Source: a virus. From it: a stretch of 64,000 nucleotides of DNA. Shown piece by piece: positions 1 through 6,858 of the stretch; position 1 is the first letter of the stretch, and the number at the start of each line of letters is the position of its first letter. The position numbers and the translations under genes are program-made. The notes under the pieces are model-generated. The model was not told where the DNA came from, ran no database searches, and worked only from the letters and a program-made list of their open reading frames with translations. The DNA lies in the IMG/VR virus record IMGVR_UViG_3300047445_000314, positions 35,207-99,206 of that record, one strand, 5' to 3'.

Positions 1-1
1 G

Positions 2-199
2 TCCGACTTTGAACCCGACGAAGTACACTACACACACCGTATCATGGCCTTGCAAGAAACAGGCGAGGAAGTATTCTACTCGTATGCGACCGAACGCACC
101 GCAGCGCGCAAGATCACCGAAGCGCACAGGCAGCATGTCGAATGGCGTCGCGTATGGTCCGAAGCACTCCCCCGCCATGGCGCACCACGTAGCATCTAA
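2..199 (+). CDS. Hypothetical protein, 5' partial
   Basis: The second reading frame is open from the window edge to a TAA at 197-199 and gives a 65-residue C-terminal fragment rich in Glu, Arg, Thr and His. I recognise no domain. An ATG at 44 could start a complete 51-residue protein, but the frame keeps the same codon bias upstream of it, so a gene cut by the window edge is the better reading. Confidence 0.6.
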   Translation, partial: SDFEPDEVHYTHRIMALQETGEEVFYSYATERTAARKITEAHRQHVEWRRVWSEALPRHGAPRSI

Positions 200-255
200 G
201 CGGCGCGCAGGGTCTACTAAGCGCGCTCCCTTCCTTCCATACATTGGAGAACATC

Positions 256-378
256 ATGAAAAACATAGTCGCCCTTGTCATCGCTACCGCATCCGGCGCA
301 ATGATCTACCTTACTGCCTCCGGTATCCATGACAGTATCATCCGGGTTGCGCAGGCAGTCGTTATTGCAGCACACTAA
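256..378 (+). CDS. Small membrane protein (40 aa)
   Basis: A 40-codon frame with a ribosome site GGAGA at 246-250 and a start at 256. The product begins Met-Lys-Asn and then runs into a hydrophobic stretch (Ile-Val-Ala-Leu-Val-Ile-Ala-Thr-Ala) followed by a second mildly hydrophobic part, so it should sit in the inner membrane. No family is recognised. It is followed after 22 bases by another small secreted or membrane protein, and the two may be co-expressed. Confidence 0.5.
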   Translation: MKNIVALVIATASGAMIYLTASGIHDSIIRVAQAVVIAAH

Positions 379-400
379 CAATTACAAAAGAGAGAATATC

Positions 401-559
401 ATGTTGCTTACCGCTTGCATTATCTTCGCCCTTATCATGTCCTTACCCGCTATCAATGCGGCGCACGCTCAGCTTGCCATTGTCAAACAGCAGCGCAATT
501 ACGACAGCGAATTGCAGCGCGACAAATTTGCACGCGGCAAGTTGCACGAGGAAAAGTAG
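401..559 (+). CDS. Small exported protein (52 aa)
   Basis: Start at 401 behind AGAGAG. The first about 23 residues form a hydrophobic signal-like segment ending in Ala-His-Ala, a plausible signal peptidase I site before Gln. The remainder is short, charged and Gln/Lys/Arg-rich, ending Glu-Glu-Lys. The likely location is the periplasm or inner membrane facing out. Function unknown. It is the last gene before a 550-base gap. Confidence 0.5.
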   Translation: MLLTACIIFALIMSLPAINAAHAQLAIVKQQRNYDSELQRDKFARGKLHEEK

Positions 560-575
560 TTCCAAACGACAATTA

Positions 576-617
576 TCCTATGCTCGGTATTCCCACACGG
601 AAAAATTGAGCATAGGA
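576..617. repeat. Perfect 10-bp inverted repeat downstream of small exported gene
   Basis: TCCTATGCTC at 576-585 is exactly repeated in inverted form (GAGCATAGGA) at 608-617 with a 22-base loop, then an A-rich run. It begins 17 bases after the stop of the preceding gene, so it may terminate or stabilise that transcript. There is no T-run after the stem, so it is not a classical intrinsic terminator; an operator is an alternative. Confidence 0.5.
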
Positions 618-752
618 AATAAAAAATTTCTCATATCGACGGGCGGTGAGCGTTTTTTGTACCTACAGAGTTTTCAACTACCCTTATCAGTTTCTTCTCC
701 CAGTATTCCCTCTTCCCCCAGCCAGCGTCATGGTCTTCTCTTGCACAGTTCA

Positions 753-823
753 TGACCGGGATCACGACCGGGTACGGGTATGCGTTTATGGCCGGGTACA
801 TTGACCGGGATCGCGTCCGGGTA
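753..823 (+). repeat. Direct repeats with CCGGGT motif
   Basis: Two 22-bp copies, 753-774 and 802-823, differ at two positions and start 49 bases apart; each begins TGACCGGGATC and ends CCGGGTA. Two extra GGCCGGGT half-motifs lie at 790-797 and 862-869. The second copy overlaps the spacer of the promoter at 801-829, so the array looks like an operator. The surrounding gap 560-1112 otherwise holds only pyrimidine-rich sequence, one weak short frame and a second promoter. Confidence 0.6.
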
Positions 824-829
824 TATAGA
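801..829 (+). promoter_or_regulatory. Sigma70-type promoter TTGACC-17-TATAGA
   Basis: TTGACC at 801-806 and TATAGA at 824-829 are separated by 17 bases. It lies inside the CCGGGT repeat array, so a regulator binding those repeats could block or assist it. It would transcribe the early genes from about 836 onward. Confidence 0.6.
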
Positions 830-882
830 AAAATTTTGAAAAGGGCTGTGTCTCGGTACTTGGCCGGGTTGCGCGGAGGTAC

Positions 883-1065
883 ATGAAAATTTGCGCGTGG
901 ACGTCAGGGCCTGGATGCCGTTGCCTACCGTATCGCTACCTGCTGCGTGTCGTGCTCCCGCCGCTATCAGATTCTTTACTCCGTTACTTCACCGATAATT
1001 TCTACGTTGTTCCTACCTTGCTTTACTACGCTGGCGCGGAGGGCGTAGGATGGGCTATGCGATAA
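883..1065 (+). CDS. Possible small protein (60 aa)
   Basis: A GGAGG at 875-879 precedes the ATG at 883 by only three bases, and the promoter at 801-829 lies upstream. The product is hydrophobic in patches and has three cysteines near the N-terminus, but its codon use is unlike neighbouring genes and no family is recognised. It may be a leader region without a gene. Confidence 0.3.
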   Translation: MKICAWTSGPGCRCLPYRYLLRVVLPPLSDSLLRYFTDNFYVVPTLLYYAGAEGVGWAMR

Positions 1066-1066
1066 T
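1058..1066 (+). promoter_or_regulatory. Extended -10 promoter (TGCGATAAT)
   Basis: TG at 1058-1059 with GATAAT at 1061-1066 forms an extended -10 element; I see no good -35. It lies 47 bases upstream of the gene at 1113. Confidence 0.35.
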
Positions 1067-1112
1067 GGGATGTACCAAAAATTCGACGGTTGTCTATTTA
1101 AAGGAGGAGCAC

Positions 1113-1454
1113 ATGATCTACAACAAAGAAAAGATAGAGGCCATCTTGGCGGATGCAGAGACCGGCACCGATGGCGAGGGCCGGTTATTCCTGATACAGC
1201 AAGAGAAGATAGCGGCGCGGCTGGCAGGGATCGGCTTCATGGATACGCTCGACTGGAAAAAATGCGACGTTGAAATGCCGACCGAACTAGGCCAGGCCTA
1301 CTTCGTCGTACGCCAATACCCGAACGGCGTCCTACGTTTGCGCACCTTGCCGTGGCTTGCATCCCTTGATGGTGATGAGCATTTCTACAGCCCTACAGGC
1401 TTAGGCAAGGATATCCTGTGGGCCGAGATACCGGAGATTGAACTACCCTTCTAA
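1113..1454 (+). CDS. Hypothetical protein (113 aa)
   Basis: The start at 1113 has a near-perfect AAGGAGG at 1101-1107. The N-terminal 45 residues are charged and helical (many Lys, Glu, Ala); the C-terminal half has aromatic residues and looks like a small mixed fold. I recognise no domain. It is the first gene of a run reaching 1845, its stop (1454) overlapping the ribosome site of the next gene. Confidence 0.7.
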   Translation: MIYNKEKIEAILADAETGTDGEGRLFLIQQEKIAARLAGIGFMDTLDWKKCDVEMPTELGQAYFVVRQYPNGVLRLRTLPWLASLDGDEHFYSPTGLGKDILWAEIPEIELPF

Positions 1455-1464
1455 GGAGCACAGC

Positions 1465-1845
1465 ATGATCAAGGTCAATTACCTACGTCGGCGCAGGGTG
1501 GCCGAGAAGTATCTGGAACAGGAACAGCAGACCGCCGCCGTTACGGCTACCACCTCAGAAGCCCAGGTAGCAGGCTGCACCGGCAAGCAGGGTTACGAGA
1601 CCCGCAGTGACGCCGCGCGCTCACTGGAGCATGTCCGGCATGCCAAGCGGCTGGGCAGTACCACCAAGGTCCGCATCTACCAATGCGCGACGTGTAACAA
1701 GCACCATATCGGTGGCTACATGCCAGCCGTCATGCACAAGACACCGAGGAGGACGCGCCAGGAGTTGCTGGAGGCAGCCATGGCCGAGGTCGAGGAGATA
1801 CGCCAGGATAGCCTGGTCACTAGCGATACGGTAGAAACTACGTAG
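1465..1845 (+). CDS. Small zinc-ribbon-like phage protein (126 aa)
   Basis: Start 1465 follows AAGGAG at 1453-1458; the frame is open further upstream but without a better site. The N-terminus is basic (five Arg/Lys in residues 8-14). The middle has a Tyr-Gln-Cys-Ala-Thr-Cys segment followed by His-His, a pattern common in small phage proteins in which a Lys/Tyr/Ala-rich helix precedes a CxxC knuckle, so metal and nucleic acid binding are plausible. The C-terminus is an acidic helix. Function unknown. Confidence 0.65.
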   Translation: MIKVNYLRRRRVAEKYLEQEQQTAAVTATTSEAQVAGCTGKQGYETRSDAARSLEHVRHAKRLGSTTKVRIYQCATCNKHHIGGYMPAVMHKTPRRTRQELLEAAMAEVEEIRQDSLVTSDTVETT

Positions 1846-1885
1846 CAGCCCAGCAACAGATATATCCACAATATGTACAAAATAG

Positions 1886-1916
1886 TTGTACCGAGGACAT
1901 AATGTCATGGTACAAT
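1886..1916 (+). promoter_or_regulatory. Nested dyad overlapping an extended -10 (TGGTACAAT)
   Basis: TTGTACC at 1886-1892 and GGTACAA at 1909-1915 are perfect inverted arms enclosing a second dyad (GACAT/ATGTC). A further GTACAA lies at 1875-1880. TACAAT at 1911-1916 preceded by TGG makes an extended -10. The same TTGTACC and TGGTACAAT elements occur at 48231-48281. It likely drives the gene at 2010, with the dyad as operator. Confidence 0.5.
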
Positions 1917-2009
1917 AGGGACTATTCCCTAGCGTAATCACCAGACATATACCAGCCCATGCAGTTTAACCTCACGTCGGTGGTTTACGGCGTATTTACG
2001 GAGATTATC

Positions 2010-2669
2010 ATGATTGGTTTCAGCTTATCCTTCTGGTTGCCGGGTAACTTCAACACCGGCCGCGCGCTACTCAACTTCCTGCTGTGGCTTTTTGCAATTG
2101 ATATCAAATACGACCCCGACCAGCGCAGCTTGATGCTGGTAGCCCGCTTGACCGGGGTCGAGCTGACCGTACGCATCGCCGGGGTAGACCGGGAGCTGGC
2201 ACCCACTATACACGACGAAAACAGGGTCGATGGGCACCAAAAAGCAGCCGAAGAGTTCATCGAAAACATCAAAAAAGGCGCAGAAAGTAGTCAAAAATAC
2301 GCGGAAAGCAGCCAAAACACCGATAAAAGCACCAAAATACGCGTCAGAGCGGTCGATAACGATGGAAATGTGCGCGCCAGCACAGAAACACACGAAAACG
2401 GAGGCAAAGGAGGGCCAGTCACCGATGCACCGAAATGGGCGCGCGAGCTGATGCGCAAGGGTGCGTCGCTGATCCTGATGAACCGCAACATCGTTGACGA
2501 GCAGGAGTACAGCTTCCGACTACCCATCCCCGCCAGCGCGCTGGCCCTGGAGATCGGCTCGGTGGCGGTATTCGGCACCGAAGACAACCATATCCTGTGC
2601 AAGGTCACCGGCTACCGCGAGGAAGAGGATGACGGCAGGCTATATTACTACACGAAAACTAAGCTGTAA
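2010..2669 (+). CDS. Membrane-anchored hypothetical protein (219 aa)
   Basis: I choose the ATG at 2010 because GGAG at 2000-2003 precedes it; an in-frame ATG at 1959 has no convincing ribosome site. The N-terminus (about residues 1-32) is hydrophobic and may insert in the membrane. Residues about 70-110 are Lys/Ser/Gln-rich and probably disordered, and the C-terminal about 80 residues form a compact domain with several aromatic residues. No family recognised. It is followed nine bases later by a Cys-rich small protein. Confidence 0.65.
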   Translation: MIGFSLSFWLPGNFNTGRALLNFLLWLFAIDIKYDPDQRSLMLVARLTGVELTVRIAGVDRELAPTIHDENRVDGHQKAAEEFIENIKKGAESSQKYAESSQNTDKSTKIRVRAVDNDGNVRASTETHENGGKGGPVTDAPKWARELMRKGASLILMNRNIVDEQEYSFRLPIPASALALEIGSVAVFGTEDNHILCKVTGYREEEDDGRLYYYTKTKL

Positions 2670-2678
2670 GGAGGTAGC

Positions 2679-3032
2679 ATGCCTATCACTCACGAAAAAC
2701 CGTTGACGCTAGAACAGATCGAAACGCAGATCGCCTGTCACAGCAAGGTGGTTCAGAAATGGCGCGACCATCTGGATGAGTACCACCGCAACTCCACGAT
2801 AGCCTGCCCGACCTGCAAGCAGGAGCACAAGTTGCGCGACCTCATCTATCTCCAAACCCACTACTACCATGACCCGGTAGGCTGTATCGGTGGGGATTAC
2901 TGGAGCAACGACGAGGGGCAGGCGGACTGTATCACGCCGGGCTGCAAGGCGCGCTGGCGCTTCTACAACAATCCCGATGTCGTTGCTAAGAAGAAGTATT
3001 TCGGAAAAGTAGTGGACGTCTACGACAAGTAG
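2679..3032 (+). CDS. Cys-rich hypothetical protein (117 aa)
   Basis: Strong ribosome site AAGGAGG before 2679. An N-terminal helix with His/Lys/Glu is followed by Cys-Pro-Thr-Cys (about residue 43) and later single cysteines near residues 69, 84 and 89, which could make one or two zinc sites. The C-terminus is aromatic and basic. A structural zinc or nucleic-acid-binding role is an inference; the family is unknown to me. Confidence 0.65.
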   Translation: MPITHEKPLTLEQIETQIACHSKVVQKWRDHLDEYHRNSTIACPTCKQEHKLRDLIYLQTHYYHDPVGCIGGDYWSNDEGQADCITPGCKARWRFYNNPDVVAKKKYFGKVVDVYDK

Positions 3033-3050
3033 TTTGCAATCAACTTCAAA
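3033..3050 (-). repeat. 18-bp palindromic site, copy 1
   Basis: TTTGCAATCAACTTCAAA. It lies just past the stop of the preceding gene and ends 8 bases before the ATG at 3059, so its last A's merge with the ribosome site AAAGGA. Strand gives the orientation of the TTGATTGCAAA half. Confidence 0.85.
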
Positions 3051-3058
3051 GGAAAACC

Positions 3059-3274
3059 ATGCTGCGACTTACCTACCATAAAAACCGCAAATTCGTGAAG
3101 GTCGGCGACGCCGTGTATGACACCGAAGACCAGCCCGTCACCGTACGCGAGATTGTCCGGCCCGACGCCGTGCAATGGCCCGAAGGGCGGGTAGCCCTGG
3201 AGTGCGTCAAGACCGGCGTGATCGCCTTGTACGATGTCAGCATTATCCGTGCCCACTGGAAAGAAGAAGCATGA
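3059..3274 (+). CDS. Hypothetical protein (71 aa)
   Basis: Start at 3059 with AAAGGA supplied by the end of the palindromic site. The product looks like a small beta-barrel: alternating Val/Asp/Val residues, no cysteine motif, and an ending Lys-Glu-Glu-Ala. No family recognised. It overlaps the cupin gene by four bases (ATGA), so the two are translationally coupled. Confidence 0.65.
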   Translation: MLRLTYHKNRKFVKVGDAVYDTEDQPVTVREIVRPDAVQWPEGRVALECVKTGVIALYDVSIIRAHWKEEA

Positions 3275-3810
3275 AACTCTTTGACTACATCGTCGACCGC
3301 CTGATCGCGCGGGCGCAAAAGACACCCTACTTTACTCTACCCGGCTACATGGAACGTTTCTGGCTAGTACCCTATACCCGCGTCGGCTCGCACAGCGCGA
3401 TGGATGGCGTCGGTCCGGTCTCACCATGGAAGCGCCCGCTCTCGCGCGCCGTCCAGCTCCTCAATATCGCCGCGCGCATCCACCACATCCTGCGCTCCGA
3501 CCTGGACCGCCACATGCACAACCACCCATGGTGGTATGTCACCGTTATCTTGCGCGGCGGCTACTACGAGGTCACCCCGCTATACGATATGTGGGGCGAT
3601 TACGTCTGCGATATCCGCGAATGGCACGGACCCGGCAGCGTCCTGTTCCGGCGCGCAAATTCTCTGCACCGGATAGAGATACCGGCAGGACAGACGGCAT
3701 GGACTTTGTTCATCACCGGCAAGTACAGCAATAGCTGGGGCTTCGCGGAGGACATGGACCGGCCCGACGAGATCACGCCGTACAGAGAGTATCTAGACGC
3801 CAAGAAATAA
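3271..3810 (+). CDS. Cupin-fold protein (179 aa)
   Basis: Start 3271 overlaps the previous stop. The middle carries the cupin signature: Arg-His-Met-His-Asn-His-Pro-Trp-Trp, then Ile-Leu-Arg-Gly-Gly-Tyr-Tyr-Glu, and about 50 residues later Ser-Leu-His-Arg-Ile-Glu before Trp-Thr-Leu-Phe-Ile-Thr-Gly. These histidines are the usual metal ligands of the double-stranded beta-helix. Related cupins occur in many phages without known substrate. The first about 55 residues are a separate N-terminal extension. Metal binding is likely; the reaction is unknown. Confidence 0.75.
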   Translation: MKLFDYIVDRLIARAQKTPYFTLPGYMERFWLVPYTRVGSHSAMDGVGPVSPWKRPLSRAVQLLNIAARIHHILRSDLDRHMHNHPWWYVTVILRGGYYEVTPLYDMWGDYVCDIREWHGPGSVLFRRANSLHRIEIPAGQTAWTLFITGKYSNSWGFAEDMDRPDEITPYREYLDAKK

Positions 3811-3829
3811 AAGCCGCAAGTAGTCCGAT

Positions 3830-3847
3830 TTTGCAGTTAATTGCAAA
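3830..3847. repeat. 18-bp palindromic site, copy 2
   Basis: TTTGCAGTTAATTGCAAA with a TA centre. It ends 10 bases before the ATG at 3858, directly beside the ribosome site AAAGAGG. Confidence 0.8.
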
Positions 3848-3857
3848 GAGGCACGCG

Positions 3858-4193
3858 ATGGACAGTATGCTACACCTCCTTAGAGGGCTGGTTATCCCAG
3901 TATTCAAGCATGTCCACCGCGCGCTCGACCAGCGCCGCAAGCCTGCCGGACACGCGCTGGATGCACGCCTGGTCGCGGCGATCCGCTGGGATTATGAACA
4001 CGGTGCGATGAGCAAATGCGCGGTGGCGCGCAAGTACCGGCTGGTGGTCGGCCGCAACAACGTCCTTGGCATAGTCAATGGGCGGGTCCGGCCGGAAGTA
4101 GTTGCCAAACAGGACGATCTGGCATGGAGCAAACGAACATGGAACAGCGACCCGAGCAGTGGACGGAACATAGTACGAGGAGGGAAGCAATGA
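3858..4193 (+). CDS. Putative DNA-binding (HTH-like) protein (111 aa)
   Basis: I prefer 3858, which has AAAGAGG upstream, over an in-frame ATG that lies inside the palindromic site. Residues about 45-90 contain a Leu-Val-Ala-Ala-Ile-Arg helix, then Ser-Lys-Cys-Ala-Val-Ala-Arg-Lys-Tyr, resembling the trihelical HTH of resolvase/transposase families. The C-terminus is basic and Ser-rich. DNA binding is an inference; the target is unknown. Confidence 0.55.
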   Translation: MDSMLHLLRGLVIPVFKHVHRALDQRRKPAGHALDARLVAAIRWDYEHGAMSKCAVARKYRLVVGRNNVLGIVNGRVRPEVVAKQDDLAWSKRTWNSDPSSGRNIVRGGKQ

Positions 4194-4375
4194 ACATCTC
4201 GATGTACAACCCTGATTTCAACCTGCGCGTCAACTGGACATATCTATGGCGCAAGTTGCATTGCCTGAACGCGATGGATCAATGGACCAACTGGGAACGG
4301 CACTACGAGCGCGACGTCGACGCCGGGTACTGTCTTGATCGCTACAACCTGGAGGATGCATTATGGAAGAATTGA
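4190..4375 (+). CDS. Hypothetical protein (61 aa)
   Basis: Start 4190 follows AGGAGGGA and overlaps the previous stop (ATGA). The product is unusually aromatic (four Trp, six Tyr) with charged residues between, suggesting an amphipathic helical protein. It overlaps the next gene by 13 bases. No family recognised. Confidence 0.6.
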   Translation: MNISMYNPDFNLRVNWTYLWRKLHCLNAMDQWTNWERHYERDVDAGYCLDRYNLEDALWKN

Positions 4376-4716
4376 AATCAATTGCAAACGACGAGGAATT
4401 CACACGGCTTTTTCAAGATCTACTCCTGTATGAATCCCCATTCCAGCTCTCGGTGCGTACAGCACTCCTTACTAACTACATCGACCAGCGCACCGCCAAG
4501 CGCATCGAAGAAGAAGTCGAGCGGTATAGCCACACCCGTCGCTGCGTCGACTTGTCCAAGTTGGAAATCCCGCTGACCTTTTGCGGGGAGGACATGGTGC
4601 GCCTCAAGGACGTCGCGACCTTGTGCCAGGATAGTCCGGATATGTTCGTCCTGGATGATAGCCAGCCGCTCTACAAATACGAGCCGCCCAGGCTGGACCC
4701 GGATTGGGGGGATTGA
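4363..4716 (+). CDS. Hypothetical protein (117 aa)
   Basis: Start 4363 lies within the end of the previous gene behind GGAGG. Mostly helical with a Pro-rich C-terminus (Pro-Pro-Arg-Leu-Asp-Pro-Asp). The palindromic site at 4371-4388 is embedded in codons 3-9 and encodes Leu-Lys-Ser-Ile-Ala-Asn. No domain recognised. Confidence 0.65.
   Translation: MEELKSIANDEEFTRLFQDLLLYESPFQLSVRTALLTNYIDQRTAKRIEEEVERYSHTRRCVDLSKLEIPLTFCGEDMVRLKDVATLCQDSPDMFVLDDSQPLYKYEPPRLDPDWGD
4371..4388 (-). repeat. 18-bp palindromic site, copy 3 (inside gene start)
   Basis: ATTGAAATCAATTGCAAA. It begins eight bases after the ATG at 4363 and is translated. Confidence 0.8.
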
Positions 4717-4718
4717 GC

Positions 4719-4964
4719 ATGGAAAATTTGAAACCAATTGCATATATCACCCAGCGTGAAGGAGTAAGCATGGATATCGACGAGTACATCCGGGGGCTGT
4801 CCGACGAGGAACTGCGCGAGGCGGTTGTCACGGTCAGGGAGGATTTGGCGGAAGCCGCCGCCGACCATAACGGCTCGGAATGGCACGAGGCCTGCTTCGC
4901 GGCGGCCATGATTGTCGCGCTGGAAGTCGAGCGGCGCGGGATGGTTTTGAACGTAATACACTAG
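4719..4964 (+). CDS. Hypothetical protein (81 aa)
   Basis: Two starts are possible: 4719, whose codons 3-9 lie in a palindromic site, and 4770, which has a much better GAAGGAG at 4758-4764 and would give 64 residues. The shared part is an acidic helical protein (Asp-Ile-Asp-Glu-Tyr-Ile-Arg-Gly-Leu) with conserved-looking Glu-Trp-His-Glu-Ala-Cys. Small phage proteins of this build are common; the function is unknown. Confidence 0.6.
   Translation: MENLKPIAYITQREGVSMDIDEYIRGLSDEELREAVVTVREDLAEAAADHNGSEWHEACFAAAMIVALEVERRGMVLNVIH
4727..4744 (-). repeat. 18-bp palindromic site, copy 4 (degenerate)
   Basis: TTTGAAACCAATTGCATA. It lies eight bases after the ATG at 4719, the same offset as copy 3 from its gene start. 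Confidence 0.65.
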
Positions 4965-4973
4965 GAGAGTAAA

Positions 4974-5978
4974 TTGAACGCAGAACAGATCAAGGACGCG
5001 CGTGAGGCATTGGACAGCATGGATGACTACGCGCGCATGGAAACCGGTATTAATGCCATCGGCCCGCGCAATGTATTAGAGGCGTTTATCGCTTCGGCGG
5101 AGGCCACCATTGACGCGTCGGACGATCTGTCTGCGCAAATGGACGCGGCGGAGGAGCGAGCATCCTTGTACGATGACGATCTGCGCGACGCGATCAAGAC
5201 CGATGTGATGAACAGCTTCTACGCGGGGGTGGCCTGGGCGCGCGCAAACCCCCTCCCCGCACCTGTATCTCTAGCCGAGCGGTTAGGCAAACAATGGGAG
5301 GAAAATCGGCAATTCGACCGCGATGCTATCAAGGCAACGCTTACCAAATTGGAGTCCACCTTTCAGGCGCAGCAGGGCTGTCACTTCCCCCTGTGCGAAT
5401 CCCCGGAAGAACAGCAGACTATCGCAGCCCAAGTGCATGCCGAGCTATATACCGGGGCGCAGGATGGTCCGGGTACACCATCCGCGCGCTTAGGCGGCAT
5501 CCTCTCAAGACTGTCGGAGATTTTTCCTGATCTGCACAATCAGTTTGCAGCAGCGCCGCCAGAGATTGCCTATCTTGAGCGAATAGCAGCCCTCCAGTCG
5601 CAGCAGGATATTGCCCATTGCCGTGATATTACAGTGGCATACGCAATCCGGGACTGGTACGCAACGCAATGGCCGGAACGTGATTTTTGTGTCGAACACA
5701 CCGATCTGGTAAAGGCAATTGCAGCCCTCAAAGCGCAGCAGGGATCATGCGACGAATGCGGGAAGAAGCAGGCTGATGGCTGGGCGCTTTACTGCGTTGA
5801 ATGTGGCGCGCTGGCGCAGCAGGGTTGTAGCTTTCCCCTCTGTGAATCAGCGGAGGAACAGCAGCGCATTGCGGCACAAGTACAACATCTACTCTACAAC
5901 GCCAAGATCGAAAACGTGCATTTGCGCGTGCGCGCTGAGAAAGCAGAGGCGGCGCTGGCGGCACGGGAGGGTAAATGA
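4974..5978 (+). CDS. Hypothetical protein with duplicated Cys module (334 aa)
   Basis: A TTG start at 4974 follows AGGAGAG. The N-terminal about 120 residues are acidic and helical. A module of about 30 residues, Ala-Gln-Gln-Gly-Cys-x-Phe-Pro-Leu-Cys-Glu-Ser followed by Glu-Glu-Gln-Gln-x-Ile-Ala-Ala-Gln-Val, occurs at about residues 131 and 281. Between them is a second Cys cluster (CxxC, then CxxC, around residues 258-275) typical of a zinc ribbon. The C-terminus is a coiled coil. The duplicated module suggests internal duplication; function unknown. Confidence 0.65.
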   Translation: MNAEQIKDAREALDSMDDYARMETGINAIGPRNVLEAFIASAEATIDASDDLSAQMDAAEERASLYDDDLRDAIKTDVMNSFYAGVAWARANPLPAPVSLAERLGKQWEENRQFDRDAIKATLTKLESTFQAQQGCHFPLCESPEEQQTIAAQVHAELYTGAQDGPGTPSARLGGILSRLSEIFPDLHNQFAAAPPEIAYLERIAALQSQQDIAHCRDITVAYAIRDWYATQWPERDFCVEHTDLVKAIAALKAQQGSCDECGKKQADGWALYCVECGALAQQGCSFPLCESAEEQQRIAAQVQHLLYNAKIENVHLRVRAEKAEAALAAREGK

Positions 5979-6187
5979 ACAACCTTCGATACTACATCGA
6001 TCCCGACCTGCTGGAGAAAGAGAAAGCCATGTACACCGAGGTAGTAATAGGTGGCAACGGCTTCTTTGCAGGCTGCAAGATATATATTGACCCTACGTTG
6101 CCGATCGACACCATTGAATGGCGCGGGGCTAACCGCGTACGCCTGAACATCCGTACAGGCGAAATCACTGTAACGGAAAGGGAATAA
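5975..6187 (+). CDS. Hypothetical protein (70 aa)
   Basis: The start overlaps the previous stop by four bases (ATGA). A small beta-rich protein: Tyr-Thr-Glu-Val-Val-Ile-Gly-Gly-Asn-Gly-Phe-Phe and later Arg-Val-Arg-Leu-Asn-Ile-Arg. No family recognised. It is translationally coupled to the 334-residue protein and followed three bases later by another small gene. Confidence 0.6.
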   Translation: MNNLRYYIDPDLLEKEKAMYTEVVIGGNGFFAGCKIYIDPTLPIDTIEWRGANRVRLNIRTGEITVTERE

Positions 6188-6190
6188 ATC

Positions 6191-6436
6191 ATGACACTCG
6201 ACGACCTGCGCAACAGCTACCCTTACACCGCCTCCCGGCGCAAAACCACGCGCCATCAGTTTGTACTGACCACCGAGCAGCTTTGCCAATTGCGCAAAGT
6301 ACACGAGGACCTGGGCGAAAAGGAGATCAACCTGCACCTGTGGTGGGCGCAGCTAGGGGAGCAACTCGGTTTCAAATGGTGGACCATGAAAGTGGTCACC
6401 GCGCAGCCGCTGACCTTTACGGCGGAACTTAGTTAA
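6191..6436 (+). CDS. Hypothetical protein (81 aa)
   Basis: Start 6191, three bases after the previous stop. Basic N-terminus (Arg-Arg-Lys-Thr-Thr-Arg-His), a Gln/Glu helix and a Trp-Trp-Ala-Gln-Leu-Gly-Glu segment. A degenerate relative of the palindromic site (TTTGCCAATTGCGCAAA, 6282-6298) lies inside. Function unknown. Confidence 0.6.
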   Translation: MTLDDLRNSYPYTASRRKTTRHQFVLTTEQLCQLRKVHEDLGEKEINLHLWWAQLGEQLGFKWWTMKVVTAQPLTFTAELS

Positions 6437-6506
6437 TTCTCTTTCGGAAAGAACCTGCTTGCCATAAAATACAGGTTCCGACCGAAGTGCATCCCAAGAG
6501 GTTGCC

Positions 6507-6683
6507 ATGAAGAAGTTACTGAATGTCCTGTACCGCGCGAGTCTCCGGGTAGATATGCTGGCGGCTACCGCCACCGATAGCCTCATTGACTGGCTTAACA
6601 ATCCCAGCTCCGACCGCTGGGTCGATCGCTTTATCCTCGGCACCCTGGTGGCTATTGTCACCGTCGTCGCGGTTCTCTGGTGA
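6507..6683 (+). CDS. Small membrane protein (58 aa)
   Basis: Start 6507 behind AAGAGG. The C-terminal about 18 residues (Phe-Ile-Leu-Gly-Thr-Leu-Val-Ala-Ile-Val-Thr-Val-Val-Ala) form one membrane helix; the N-terminus is amphipathic and basic. The gap before it (6437-6506) holds a 6-bp inverted repeat AACCTG/CAGGTT flanking a TAAAAT. A membrane role is likely, but no family is recognised. Confidence 0.55.
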   Translation: MKKLLNVLYRASLRVDMLAATATDSLIDWLNNPSSDRWVDRFILGTLVAIVTVVAVLW

Positions 6684-6690
6684 GACGACC

Positions 6691-6858
6691 ATGAAACCAC
6701 CGCAAAACGGCACCCAGGACGAGTTCAGTGAGGCCTCGCTACGTACCCTGACCACCGCCAAGCCCATGTCCAGGGAAGAACATAAAGCCATCCAGCAACA
6801 ACGTATCAAAGCCCGCCGCGACAACGAGGACCGGGCCATGGAAAGGGAAATAAAATGA
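6691..6858 (+). CDS. Hypothetical protein (55 aa)
   Basis: Start 6691, seven bases after the previous stop, with no strong ribosome site. The product is highly charged (Lys-Ala-Arg-Arg-Asp-Asn-Glu-Asp-Arg) and helical in its second half, with a Gln-Gln-Gln tract. It overlaps the next gene by four bases. Function unknown. Confidence 0.5.
   Translation: MKPPQNGTQDEFSEASLRTLTTAKPMSREEHKAIQQQRIKARRDNEDRAMEREIK

Noticed and set aside
456-755. + strand frame of 99 codons after the small exported gene
   Set aside because: It overlaps a better gene in another frame and runs through a pyrimidine-rich stretch; no ribosome site.
5710-5728. Additional palindrome copy at GGCAATTGCAG
   Set aside because: Only the inner half matches; it lies in normal coding sequence and is not counted.
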